Assembly (NCBI GenBank): GCA_004210915.1 | Contig: SEGS01000071.1 | Span: forward strand, 1-41,097 | Origin: Variovorax sp. | GTDB lineage: Bacteria; Pseudomonadota; Gammaproteobacteria; Burkholderiales; Burkholderiaceae_C | Reading direction: 5' to 3' | Length of the DNA stretch: 41,097 bases | Part shown: piece after piece, positions 31,776-39,442 of the stretch | Numbering within the stretch: the first letter of the stretch is position 1 | How the letters are laid out: each line of letters opens with the position of its first letter | Position numbers and translations under genes: made by a program | The notes under the pieces: model-generated | Told to the model about the DNA's origin: nothing | The model's input: only the letters and a program-made list of their open reading frames with translations | Database searches by the model: none

Positions 31776-33077
31776 ATGCACCGAAGAAGACGAAGAGGGC
31801 GCCCCGCGGCCCTGATCCTGGCCTGGCTGACCGGGCTGATGGGCCTGACCTGTGGCGCGGGCGCTGTCGCCCAGACGCCCGCCATGGAGGCCGCTCCCTC
31901 GACCTTGAAGCAGGCCTTCGATGCGGCGTGGCTGCGCCAACCCGAGGCCGCCGCGCTGCACCTGCGCCGCGATGCTGTTCAGGCGCAACAACGGACTGCC
32001 CAGGCCTGGACGCCCGAGCCCGTGGCGCTCACGCTGTCCGCCAAGACAGACCGCTTCCAGCGCAACGAGGGCGCGAGCGAAGTCGAGGTCGGCGTGGCGG
32101 TGCCGCTGTGGCTGCCGGGCGAACGGGCGCGCAGCGCTGCGCTGGCGGAAGCCGAAACGCAAGGGGTCGAGAGCCGCGCGCTGGCCGCTCAACTGCGCAC
32201 CGCGGGCGCGCTGCGCGAGGCGTGGTGGCAGTGGCAGCGCGCGCGGGTCGAGCTCGACATGGCGCGGGATCAGCTGGCCAACGCGCGTGCGCTCCTGGCC
32301 GATGTGTCGAAGCGCGTGAAGGCCGGCGACCTCGCGCGTGCCGACCAGCATCAGGCCGACGGCGCACTGGCCTCTGCCGAAGTCGCCGAGGCGCGCGCGC
32401 TGGCTGCGCTGGCGGCGACGCTGCCGCCGCTGCGCGTGGCCTCGGGCGGCTTGGCACCGCACGACGCTGGCGCGGCGGTGCCGGTGTCGGAACCGGCGCC
32501 ATCGCTTGATACCGCGACCGCTGCGGAAGCCGTGCGCGATGTTTCGGCGCATCCGGCGCTGAAGGAACTGCAGGACCGCGCAGCGGTGGCCGGCAACGCG
32601 GCCGCGCTGGCCGCTGCACGCTCCCGCGCCAACCCCGAGCTGACGCTGGCTACCACGCGCGAGCGCGGCCTGCGCGGCGAGCGCTATGACCCGTCGATCA
32701 CGTTGGGCCTGCGCATCCCCTTCGGCGATGGAACCCGCCACGCCGCGCGCGTTGCAAGTGCGCAAGCCGAGGCCACCGAGCTGGAAGTGCAACTCGCGAC
32801 CGAACGTGAGCGCCTTGTGGCCGAGCAGGCGGGCGCGCAGCAGCGCGTGGCATCGATGCGCGCGGCGCTTGCAGCCGCCGAACGCCGCGCGCGGCTGGCC
32901 GAGGCGTCGCGCGGCTTCTTCGACAAATCCTTCCGTCTCGGAGAAACCGATCTGCCCACGCGTTTGCGCATCGAGGCCGAGGCGGTCGAGGCGCGGCGCC
33001 AGGCCGCGAGCGCGCGCATCGAGGTGGCCGCGGCGATCTCCCAATGGCGGCAGGCCCTCGGCCTGCTTCCCGAATGA
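31776..33077 (+). CDS. CzcC-like outer-membrane factor of a heavy-metal RND efflux system
   Basis: A 433-residue TolC-family protein that forms the outer-membrane channel of the efflux complex. It has a signal peptide (ALILAWLTGLMGLTCGAGAVAQ), two repeats of long amphipathic helices rich in Ala/Arg/Glu, and OEP-domain features (ANPELTLATTRERGL, YDPSITLGLRIPFGDGTR). A CGGAGA ribosome site lies 6 nt before the ATG at 31776. Its stop is followed by the small His-rich protein gene. Together with the CzcB- and CzcA-like genes it forms a complete tripartite set. Confidence 0.88.
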   Translation: MHRRRRRGRPAALILAWLTGLMGLTCGAGAVAQTPAMEAAPSTLKQAFDAAWLRQPEAAALHLRRDAVQAQQRTAQAWTPEPVALTLSAKTDRFQRNEGASEVEVGVAVPLWLPGERARSAALAEAETQGVESRALAAQLRTAGALREAWWQWQRARVELDMARDQLANARALLADVSKRVKAGDLARADQHQADGALASAEVAEARALAALAATLPPLRVASGGLAPHDAGAAVPVSEPAPSLDTATAAEAVRDVSAHPALKELQDRAAVAGNAAALAAARSRANPELTLATTRERGLRGERYDPSITLGLRIPFGDGTRHAARVASAQAEATELEVQLATERERLVAEQAGAQQRVASMRAALAAAERRARLAEASRGFFDKSFRLGETDLPTRLRIEAEAVEARRQAASARIEVAAAISQWRQALGLLPE

Positions 33078-33097
33078 ATGCACAGGACACCCGTTCC

Positions 33098-33658
33098 ATG
33101 AAACCCATTTATCTGCTCGCGGCCTTCGCTGCCGCGTTGCTCCCCCTGATCGCCGGTACTGCATGGGCGGCCGACGACCACGGCCATGACCACGGCGCAC
33201 CGGCCGCCGCCACGGGCCCGGCGCTGCCCCGCTTCGCTGCCGTGTCGGACATCTTCGAACTGGTGGGCGTGCTCGACGGCAAACAGCTCACGCTGTACCT
33301 CGACCGCTTCGCTGACAACAGCCCGGTGAAGGGCGCGCAACTCGACCTGGAGATCGACGGCGCCAAGGTGCAGACCGCACCGCACGGCGAAGGCGAGTTC
33401 GAGGCCATGCTGGCCGAGGCGCCGAAGCCCGGCGTGCTGTCGGTCTCGGCCACGGTCGTCGCGGGCCAGGAGACAGACCTCTTGGCCGGCGAACTCGATA
33501 TTCACGAAGAGGGGCACGCCGATGCCAGCGCAACCTCACCGCGTTGGCAGCGCGTCGCGACATGGGGGCTCGGTGGCTTGCTGGCCTTGGGCCTGTTGAT
33601 CTGGATCGCACGCCGCATGTCGGCCGCGCGCCAGCCGCGACTCGGAGGTGCCGCATGA
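33098..33658 (+). CDS. His-rich periplasmic protein with C-terminal membrane helix, part of the efflux operon
   Basis: A 186-residue protein: a signal peptide (YLLAAFAAALLPLIAGTAWA), then a metal-binding-type HGHDHG cluster just after cleavage, a beta-rich domain of about 100 residues (SDIFELVGVLDGKQLTLYLDRF), and a single helix near the C-terminus (GGLLALGLLIWIARRM). Homologous proteins accompany CzcB/CzcA genes, perhaps as periplasmic metal binders. The ATG at 33098 is preferred because it opens the signal peptide and has AGGAC upstream; an in-frame ATG at 33074 overlaps the czcC stop. Its own stop overlaps the czcB start (ATGA). Confidence 0.8.
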   Translation: MKPIYLLAAFAAALLPLIAGTAWAADDHGHDHGAPAAATGPALPRFAAVSDIFELVGVLDGKQLTLYLDRFADNSPVKGAQLDLEIDGAKVQTAPHGEGEFEAMLAEAPKPGVLSVSATVVAGQETDLLAGELDIHEEGHADASATSPRWQRVATWGLGGLLALGLLIWIARRMSAARQPRLGGAA

Positions 33659-34665
33659 AGCGCGCTGCACGGATCGCCGGCCTGATGCTGGCGCTGATGA
33701 CCGCCTGGCCGGCTGCCGCGGACGAAGGTCATGACCACGGCGGCGGCGCTGCCGCATCCAGCGGCAACGGCCCGCAGCGCCAGCCCGACGGCAGCGTGTT
33801 CCTGCCCAAGCCCGCGCAGCGCCAGTTGGGCGTGCGCACGCTGGTCGCCGTGTCGGCCGAGCTGCCGCGCAGTGTCGAACTCAACGGCCGCGTGCTGATG
33901 GACCCCAACGCCGGCGGCAAGGTGCAGGCGGTGGTCGCCGGCCGCATCGAGCCCGGCCCCAGGGGATTGCCCGAGAACGGGCAGGCGGTGCGCAAGGGTG
34001 AAGTGCTGGCGTACGTGGCGCCCGCGGCGGCACCGATCGAACGGTCGAACCAGGCGGCGCAATTGGCCGAACTGCGGGCCGGTCAGGCGCTCGCCGCCAA
34101 GCGTGTCGCGCGCCTTAAGGAACTGGCCGACACGGTGCCGCGCAAGGAGATCGAGGCCGCCGAAAGCGAAGCCGCGAGCTTCGCGGCGCGCGCCGCCGCG
34201 GTGAGCGCGGGGCTGAGTAGCCGCGACGCACTGGTTGCGCCCGTTGCGGGCGTGATCGCTGCAGCCAACGTCGTGGCCGGCCAAGTGGTCGACGCGCGCG
34301 AGCTGGTGTTCGAGATCGTCGACCCATCGCGCCTGCGCATCGAAGCGCTGGCCTTCGATGCCGCGCTGGCGTCCGACATCGGCGGCGCCACGCTCGCGCT
34401 GGGTGACGAGCGCGTGCCGCTCGGCTTCATCGGTGCGGCCCGCAGTCTGCGCGAACAGGCGTTGCCGTTGAGTTTCCGTGCCGAGGGCGCGGTGCTGTCG
34501 AAGCTTGCGGTCGGCCAGCCGGTGCGCGTGTACGTGCAGACGAAGCAGAAGGTCAAGGGCATCGCGGTGCCGGTGTCGTCGCTGATGAAGAACCCGGCCA
34601 ACCAGACCATCGTGTGGGTCAAGACCACAAGGCGCCACTTTGATCAACCAGGTGCGCTGAAATGA
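33655..34665 (+). CDS. CzcB-like membrane-fusion protein with altered, truncated C-terminus
   Basis: Periplasmic adaptor of the RND efflux complex, 336 residues as read. It has a signal peptide, a GHDHGG motif, a barrel-sandwich lipoyl-like domain (GRVLMDPNAGGKVQAVVAGRIEPG), a helical hairpin (QAAQLAELRAGQALAAKRV) and a beta-barrel domain, reaching NQTIVWVKT. The normal membrane-proximal domain should follow, but the frame continues as TRRHFDQPGALK and stops. The expected family ending GATLINQVR with a stop is present in another frame at 34631-34660, so about 35 residues of coding sequence (2 mod 3 bp) seem lost near 34624-34630. A strong GGAGGT (33644-33649) precedes the ATG. The damage may weaken or abolish assembly with CzcA. 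Confidence 0.8.
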   Translation: MKRAARIAGLMLALMTAWPAAADEGHDHGGGAAASSGNGPQRQPDGSVFLPKPAQRQLGVRTLVAVSAELPRSVELNGRVLMDPNAGGKVQAVVAGRIEPGPRGLPENGQAVRKGEVLAYVAPAAAPIERSNQAAQLAELRAGQALAAKRVARLKELADTVPRKEIEAAESEAASFAARAAAVSAGLSSRDALVAPVAGVIAAANVVAGQVVDARELVFEIVDPSRLRIEALAFDAALASDIGGATLALGDERVPLGFIGAARSLREQALPLSFRAEGAVLSKLAVGQPVRVYVQTKQKVKGIAVPVSSLMKNPANQTIVWVKTTRRHFDQPGALK

Positions 34666-34733
34666 AGAGCAACTTGTTGACTCGATGCGCTGTTCGTGGG
34701 CCTGCGCAAGATCGCGCCGACGGCGTACTCTGC

Positions 34734-34940
34734 TCCGCGACTGTCCCCCGGCGCGGCCTAGGGCCGCAAGCCTCCTCCTTGATGTCGCTGCGCAGAGCAC
34801 GCCATCGTCGCGATCCGTTGGCGCGGGGGTTGATCGACGGTTCGGGCGCGGCGCGTCTCGTGCCGAGGGTATCGGGTGCCTCCTGCAGCGAAATCAAGGA
34901 GGAGGCGAAGCCGGGGGACATTCGCGGAAGGAGGCACCCG
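34734..34940. repeat. REPIN-like paired inverted repeat between czcB and czcA
   Basis: This fills most of the only gene-free stretch over 300 bp (34666-34998). Two imperfect copies face each other. The 22-bp inner arms 34770-34791 and 34885-34906 differ at one base. The outer arms TGTCCCCCGGC (34742-34752) and GCCGGGGGACA (34910-34920) are perfect, and TCCGCGA (34734-34740) pairs with TCGCGGA (34922-34928). The left copy also carries a 15-bp hairpin GCGGCC-TAG-GGCCGC (34753-34767). A further pair CGGGTGCCTCC (34873-34883) and GGAGGCACCCG (34930-34940) crosses the main stem, so it would form a pseudoknot or an alternative fold. The two-copy inverted layout recalls REPIN/BIME elements. A 111-codon open frame (34662-34997) covers it but looks spurious. 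Confidence 0.75.
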
Positions 34941-34998
34941 GTGGCCTCGGCGCGCGCCCTGAACAACAGTGCGACAAACGCCAACAGGAGCCACTGAC

Positions 34999-37900
34999 AT
35001 GTTCAAGTGGCTCCTGCAGAACAGCCTGCGCAACCGCCTGCTGGTGATCATCGGCAGCCTGGTCTTGATGGCCTACGGCGCCTTCACGCTCTCGCGCACG
35101 CCGGTCGATGTGTTTCCCGACCTCAACAAGCCGACCGTGACCATCGTCACCGAGGCCGGCGGCATGGCCGCGGAAGAGGTGGAGCAGCTCATCACCTTCC
35201 CGCTGGAGACGACGATGAACGGGCTGCCCGGCGTCGAGTCGGTGCGCTCGGTCTCGTCGGCCGGCCTGTCGTTTCTCTACGTGACCTTCGACTGGTCGAC
35301 CGACATCTTCCGCGCGCGACAGCTGGTGTCCGAGCGATTGGCTTCGATGGAGGAGGGCATTGCCGCCGGCGTGACGCCCCGCATGGGACCGATCAGCTCG
35401 ATCATGGGCGAGATCATGCAGATCGCGATCCCGGTCGACACCGCGAAGATCAGCCCGATGGCGGTGCGCGAGTACGCCGACTGGGTGCTGCGACCGCGCC
35501 TGCTGTCGGTGCCGGGCGTGGCGCAGGTGATCCCGATCGGTGGGGAGGTGCGGCAGTTCCAGGTGCAGCCCAACACCGCGCGCATGGGCGAGCTTGGCAT
35601 CACGCACGAGCAACTGGAGGCGGCGCTGAAGGGCTTCTCGGACAACACCTCGGGTGGCTTTCTGGAACTCAACGGGCGCGAATACCTGATTCGCAATCTG
35701 GGCCGTACGTCCCGACTGGACGACCTCGGCAACCTTGCGTTGACCGCGAAGAACGGCCAGGCCATCCTGCTGCGCCAGATCGCCAACGTCACCTTCGCCG
35801 CTGCGATCAAGCGCGGCGATGCGGGCTTCGAAGGCAAGCCAGCCGTGATCCTCGGCATCCAGAAGCAGCCGACCGCCGACACCATCGCGCTCACGCGTTC
35901 GATCGAAGACGCGCTGGTCGGCCTCAAGGCCTCGCTGCCGCCCGGCATGGAAGCGCCAAAGGTTACTTTCCGGCAGGCCAGCTTCATCGAGGCATCGATC
36001 ACGACGCTGCAAGGCAAGCTGATCGGCGCCTCGGTGTTCGTCGCGGTCATCCTCTTCTTCTTTCTCGGCACGCTGCGCCCGACGGTCATCGCGCTCACCG
36101 CGATTCCGGTGTCGATCTTCATCACGGCGCTGGTCTTCAAGTACTTCGGGCTGTCGATCAACACCATGACGCTCGGCGGCCTGGCCATTGCCATCGGCGG
36201 GCTGGTCGACGATGCGGTGGTCGATGTCGAGAACATCCTGCGCCGCTTGAAGGAAGATCGCCGCAAGCATCCGCAGCTCCGCTCGAACCTGCTCGAACTC
36301 GTTGCCAGGGCATCCATGGAAGTGCGCTCCGGCATCCTCTATGCCACGGTCATCATCGTGCTGGTGTTCGTGCCGCTGTTCGCGTTGCCGGGCCTCGAAG
36401 GACGGCTCTTCATTCCGCTGGGCATCGCGTTCATCGTGTCCACGCTGGCGTCGCTGGTGGTGTCGGTCACGGTCACGCCCGTGCTCAGCTACTACCTCTT
36501 GCCACACATGCAGTCGCTCGACCATGGCGACACGAAGATGCTGGCGTGGCTCAAGCGGCGCTACAGCAGTGGCCTGCAGGCGGTGCTGGCGCGACCGAAG
36601 GCGGCGCTGGTCGCAGCCGGCGCAGCGGTGTTGGTCGCGGGTGCAGCGGTGCCGTTCTTCCCGACCACCTTCCTGCCGCCGTTCAACGAAGGCACGCTGC
36701 TGATCGGGCTGAGGCTCAACCCGGGCGTCACGCTGGCCGAGAGCTCCGCGCTGGCGCGCCAAGCCGAGGTGCTGGTCAAGCAGGTGCCGGAGGTCACGCA
36801 CGTGGGCCGTCGCAGCGGCCGTGCCGAGCTCGACGAGCATGCCGAGGGCGTGCACGTGAGCGAGCTCGACGTGGGCCTCAAGCCCACGGCCGAACTCACG
36901 CGCACGATGGACGAGATCAAGGGCGACATCCGCGCGCGCCTGGTCAACCTGCCAGCCGCGCTGGAGATCGGCCAGCCCATTTCGCACCGCATCGACCACA
37001 TGCTCTCGGGGGTGCGCTCGCAGATCGCGATCAAGATCTTCGGCGAAGACCTCGATGCGTTGCGCGGCCAGGCCGATGTGTTGCGCGCGAAGCTCGCGGC
37101 CATCCCCGGCATCGCCGACCTGCAGATCGAGAAGCAGGTGCTGGCGCCGCAGATCAAGGTGCGCATCGACTACGCCGCGGCCGCGCAGTACGGCTTGCCG
37201 GCGCCGCAGGTGCTGACCACGCTGCAAAGCCTGGTCGAGGGCGAGAAGGTGGCGCAGATCGTGGAGGGTGGCCGGCGCTTCGCGCTGGTGGTGCGGCTGC
37301 CCGAGACGGCGCGATCGATCGAAGGTCTCGGCCAGATCCTGATCGAGACACCGACCGGTCGCATTCCCTTGTCGAAGATCGCCACTATCGAAGACGGCGA
37401 CGGGCCGAACCAGATCAGCCGCGACGATGGCAAGCGCCGCATCGTGCTGTCGGCCAACGCGCAGGGGCGCGCACTGTCGGACGTGGTGGCCGACATCCGC
37501 GCCGCTGTGGCGGAGATGAAGTTGCCCGAGGGCACTTTCATCACGCTGGGCGGGCAGTTCCAGGCGCAGGAGGAGGCGTCGCGCCTGGTCGGCCTGCTGT
37601 CACTGGTGTCGCTCACGCTGATGTTCGTGGTGCTCTACAGCCGCTACAAGTCGGCCGTGCTGTCGGCGCTGATCATGGTCGACATTCCGCTGGCGCTGGT
37701 CGGTGCGGTGCTGGGGCTGTGGATCTCGGGGCAGCCGCTGTCGGTAGCTGCCCTCGTCGGATTCATCACGCTCGCGGGCATCTCGGTGCGCAACGGCATC
37801 CTCAAGGTCAGCCACTACATCAACCTGATGCGTTTCGAGGGCGAGGCCTTCGATGCGAAGTTGATCGTGCGCGGCTCGCTCGAGCGCCTGGCGCCGGTGC

Positions 37901-38118
37901 TGATGACCGCGCTGGTCACGGCCTTCGCGCTGGCGCCCCTGCTGTTCGAGGCCGAGCAGCCCGGTACCGAGGTGCTGCACCCGGTGGCGGTGGTGATCTT
38001 CTCGGGCCTTGTGAGCGCGACGCTGCTCGACACCTTCCTCACGCCCGCGATGTTCTGGCTGTTCGGCCGCAAGGCCGCAGAGCGGCTGATGGACGAGAAG
38101 GACGCCGAAGCGCTGTGA
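34999..38118 (+). CDS. CzcA/CusA-like heavy-metal RND efflux pump (HME-RND)
   Basis: A 1039-residue inner-membrane proton antiporter that drives metal export through the tripartite complex. The hallmark N-terminus MFKWLLQNSLRNRLLVIIG and motif TPVDVFPDLNKPTVTIVTEAGG are present, as are two large periplasmic loops and 12 membrane helices. In helix 4 the relay region reads GGLVDDAVVDVENI, with D404, D405, D409 and E411; the first Asp of the D-x5-D-x6-E pattern of classical CzcA is replaced by a hydrophobic residue, so the metal class is uncertain. AGGAG (34986-34990) precedes the ATG at 34999. It is separated from czcB by an unusual 333-bp stretch holding a REPIN-like element. Confidence 0.95.
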   Translation: MFKWLLQNSLRNRLLVIIGSLVLMAYGAFTLSRTPVDVFPDLNKPTVTIVTEAGGMAAEEVEQLITFPLETTMNGLPGVESVRSVSSAGLSFLYVTFDWSTDIFRARQLVSERLASMEEGIAAGVTPRMGPISSIMGEIMQIAIPVDTAKISPMAVREYADWVLRPRLLSVPGVAQVIPIGGEVRQFQVQPNTARMGELGITHEQLEAALKGFSDNTSGGFLELNGREYLIRNLGRTSRLDDLGNLALTAKNGQAILLRQIANVTFAAAIKRGDAGFEGKPAVILGIQKQPTADTIALTRSIEDALVGLKASLPPGMEAPKVTFRQASFIEASITTLQGKLIGASVFVAVILFFFLGTLRPTVIALTAIPVSIFITALVFKYFGLSINTMTLGGLAIAIGGLVDDAVVDVENILRRLKEDRRKHPQLRSNLLELVARASMEVRSGILYATVIIVLVFVPLFALPGLEGRLFIPLGIAFIVSTLASLVVSVTVTPVLSYYLLPHMQSLDHGDTKMLAWLKRRYSSGLQAVLARPKAALVAAGAAVLVAGAAVPFFPTTFLPPFNEGTLLIGLRLNPGVTLAESSALARQAEVLVKQVPEVTHVGRRSGRAELDEHAEGVHVSELDVGLKPTAELTRTMDEIKGDIRARLVNLPAALEIGQPISHRIDHMLSGVRSQIAIKIFGEDLDALRGQADVLRAKLAAIPGIADLQIEKQVLAPQIKVRIDYAAAAQYGLPAPQVLTTLQSLVEGEKVAQIVEGGRRFALVVRLPETARSIEGLGQILIETPTGRIPLSKIATIEDGDGPNQISRDDGKRRIVLSANAQGRALSDVVADIRAAVAEMKLPEGTFITLGGQFQAQEEASRLVGLLSLVSLTLMFVVLYSRYKSAVLSALIMVDIPLALVGAVLGLWISGQPLSVAALVGFITLAGISVRNGILKVSHYINLMRFEGEAFDAKLIVRGSLERLAPVLMTALVTAFALAPLLFEAEQPGTEVLHPVAVVIFSGLVSATLLDTFLTPAMFWLFGRKAAERLMDEKDAEAL

Positions 38119-38156
38119 CCCTTTCCCTTTTTCCAACCTACCCTCAAAGGACTCTC

Positions 38157-38537
38157 ATGAAACTGCATTCGATCCTTGCCATCGGCGCGATGGCGCTGTC
38201 GGCCTCGGCCTTCGCGGCCGGTGACCACGACCATGCCCATACGCCCAGGCACGGCGGCGTGGTCGTCGAGACGAAACAGCTCGACCAGGAGCTGGTCGCC
38301 AAGCCCGGCGTGATCCAGCTCTACCTGAGCGACCACGGCAAGTCGGTGGACCTGAGCAAGGCCAGTGCGAAGCTCACGCTGCTGGCCGGCACCGAGAAGC
38401 AGGAGGTCGAGCTCAAGCCGGCCGGCGACAAACTCGAAGCCACCGGCACCTTCAAGGTCGGCGCCGGCACCAAGGCGGTGGCGGTCGTCACCGGAGCGAG
38501 CAAGTCGGTGTCGACGGCGCGCTTCACGCTGAAGTAG
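38157..38537 (+). CDS. Small His-rich periplasmic protein at the end of the efflux operon
   Basis: A 126-residue exported protein. The signal peptide is MKLHSILAIGAMALSASAFA, followed at once by a His-rich segment (GDHDHAHTPRHGG) and a beta-strand-rich domain (VIQLYLSDHGKSVDLSKASAK, ARFTLK). It may bind or buffer the metal exported by the pump; this is inferred from the histidines and from the 38-bp spacing to the czcA-like gene. I know of no characterised function. AAAGGA lies just upstream of the ATG at 38157. Confidence 0.8.
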   Translation: MKLHSILAIGAMALSASAFAAGDHDHAHTPRHGGVVVETKQLDQELVAKPGVIQLYLSDHGKSVDLSKASAKLTLLAGTEKQEVELKPAGDKLEATGTFKVGAGTKAVAVVTGASKSVSTARFTLK

Positions 38538-38543
38538 CGCCGC

Positions 38544-38571
38544 GCCGGCCGGTCGCGCACCCGCGGCCGGC
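38544..38571. terminator. GC-rich stem between the efflux operon and trhO
   Basis: GCCGGCCG (38544-38551) and CGGCCGGC (38564-38571) form an 8-bp stem with a 12-nt loop in the gap between two convergent genes. There is no U-run; it may stop both transcripts. Confidence 0.4.
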
Positions 38572-38594
38572 CACTTGCCGTGCCGTGTTGCGCT

Positions 38595-39380
38595 TCAGCG
38601 CTTGATGGCCAGGTCTGGATCCTCGGCGGCGCGCGCGCTGGCGTCGCCACCGGTCGCGCTGAGGTCGGGCGCCAGGGTCCGGCGGCCGTCGAAGACGAAG
38701 CAATCGCCGCGGTAATGCGCGCCGCCGACCTGCTCGAAATATTTGAGGATGCCGCCTTCGAGCTGCAGCACATCCTCGACGCCCGCTTCGCGCATCAGGA
38801 TGGCGGCCTTCTCGCAGCGGATGCCGCCCGTGCAGAAACTCACGACCGTCCTGCCCGCGAGCTGGTCGCGGTGGTCTTGCAGTGCCTTCGGAAACTCGGT
38901 GAACTTCTCGATGCGCCAGTCGATGGCGCCTTCAAAGGTGCCGTGGTCGACCTCGAAGGCGTTGCGGGTGTCCAGCAGGACCACCGACTGGCCCGCATCG
39001 TCATGCCCCTGGTCGAGCCAGCGCTTGAGCGTGGGCGCATCCACGCCGGGCGCGCGGCCGGCGGCCGGCTGGATGGCCGGATGGTCCATGCGGATGATCT
39101 CGCGCTTGAGCTTGACCAGCATGCGCCGGAACGGCTGCGTGGCCGACCAGCTCTCCTTCGTTTCGAGGTCCGCGAAGCGTGCGTCGGCGCGCAGGTGATC
39201 GACGAAGCCGCGCACCGCGTCGGCCGTGCCCGCAAGAAAGAGGTTGATGCCCTCGGGCGCGAGCAGGATCGTGCCCATCAGGCCGAGTGCCTGCGTCCGG
39301 GCCCGCAACGCGTCGCGCAGCGCCAGGCCGTCGTCGATGGCGACGAACTTGTAAGCCGCGATATTGAGGATTTCATTCAC
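38595..39380 (-). CDS. trhO: tRNA uridine(34) hydroxylase / rhodanese-type sulfurtransferase
   Basis: Converts U34 of certain tRNAs to 5-hydroxyuridine using oxygen. The 261-residue protein has the N-terminal acylphosphatase-like domain ([12 protein letters not shown]) and a rhodanese domain with [15 protein letters not shown] and the active-site loop [11 protein letters not shown] (C183, C189), which match the YceA/TrhO family. The GTG at 39380 is the fitting start, as an ATG nearby is out of frame. It is convergent with the efflux operon and divergent from dnaE across 62 bp. Confidence 0.93.
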   Translation of the reverse strand: MNEILNIAAYKFVAIDDGLALRDALRARTQALGLMGTILLAPEGINLFLAGTADAVRGFVDHLRADARFADLETKESWSATQPFRRMLVKLKREIIRMDHPAIQPAAGRAPGVDAPTLKRWLDQGHDDAGQSVVLLDTRNAFEVDHGTFEGAIDWRIEKFTEFPKALQDHRDQLAGRTVVSFCTGGIRCEKAAILMREAGVEDVLQLEGGILKYFEQVGGAHYRGDCFVFDGRRTLAPDLSATGGDASARAAEDPDLAIKR

Positions 39381-39430
39381 GGAGCGGGATTCTAGAGAGG
39401 TCGAAATCACATCGTGAAGCCGGCCGTTTC

Positions 39431-39436
39431 TACAAT
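39431..39436 (+). promoter_or_regulatory. TACAAT -10 box immediately before dnaE
   Basis: TACAAT is a near-perfect -10 hexamer located only 6 bp before the dnaE ATG at 39443. Transcription would begin at or about the start codon, giving a leaderless mRNA. No -35 match and no ribosome site are visible. Confidence 0.45.
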
Positions 39437-39442
39437 GAACGC

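Noticed and set aside
34662..34997. 111-codon open frame in the czcB-czcA gap
   Set aside because: It covers the inverted repeats, has no ribosome site of its own or known motif, and its composition reflects the repeat arms. Kept only as a note under the repeat.
34894..38537. Long frames of 777 codons (minus) and 1176 codons (plus) over czcA
   Set aside because: Both are alternative-frame shadows of the czcA-like gene; only the true frame shows RND motifs. The second merely joins a shadow to the small His-rich gene.
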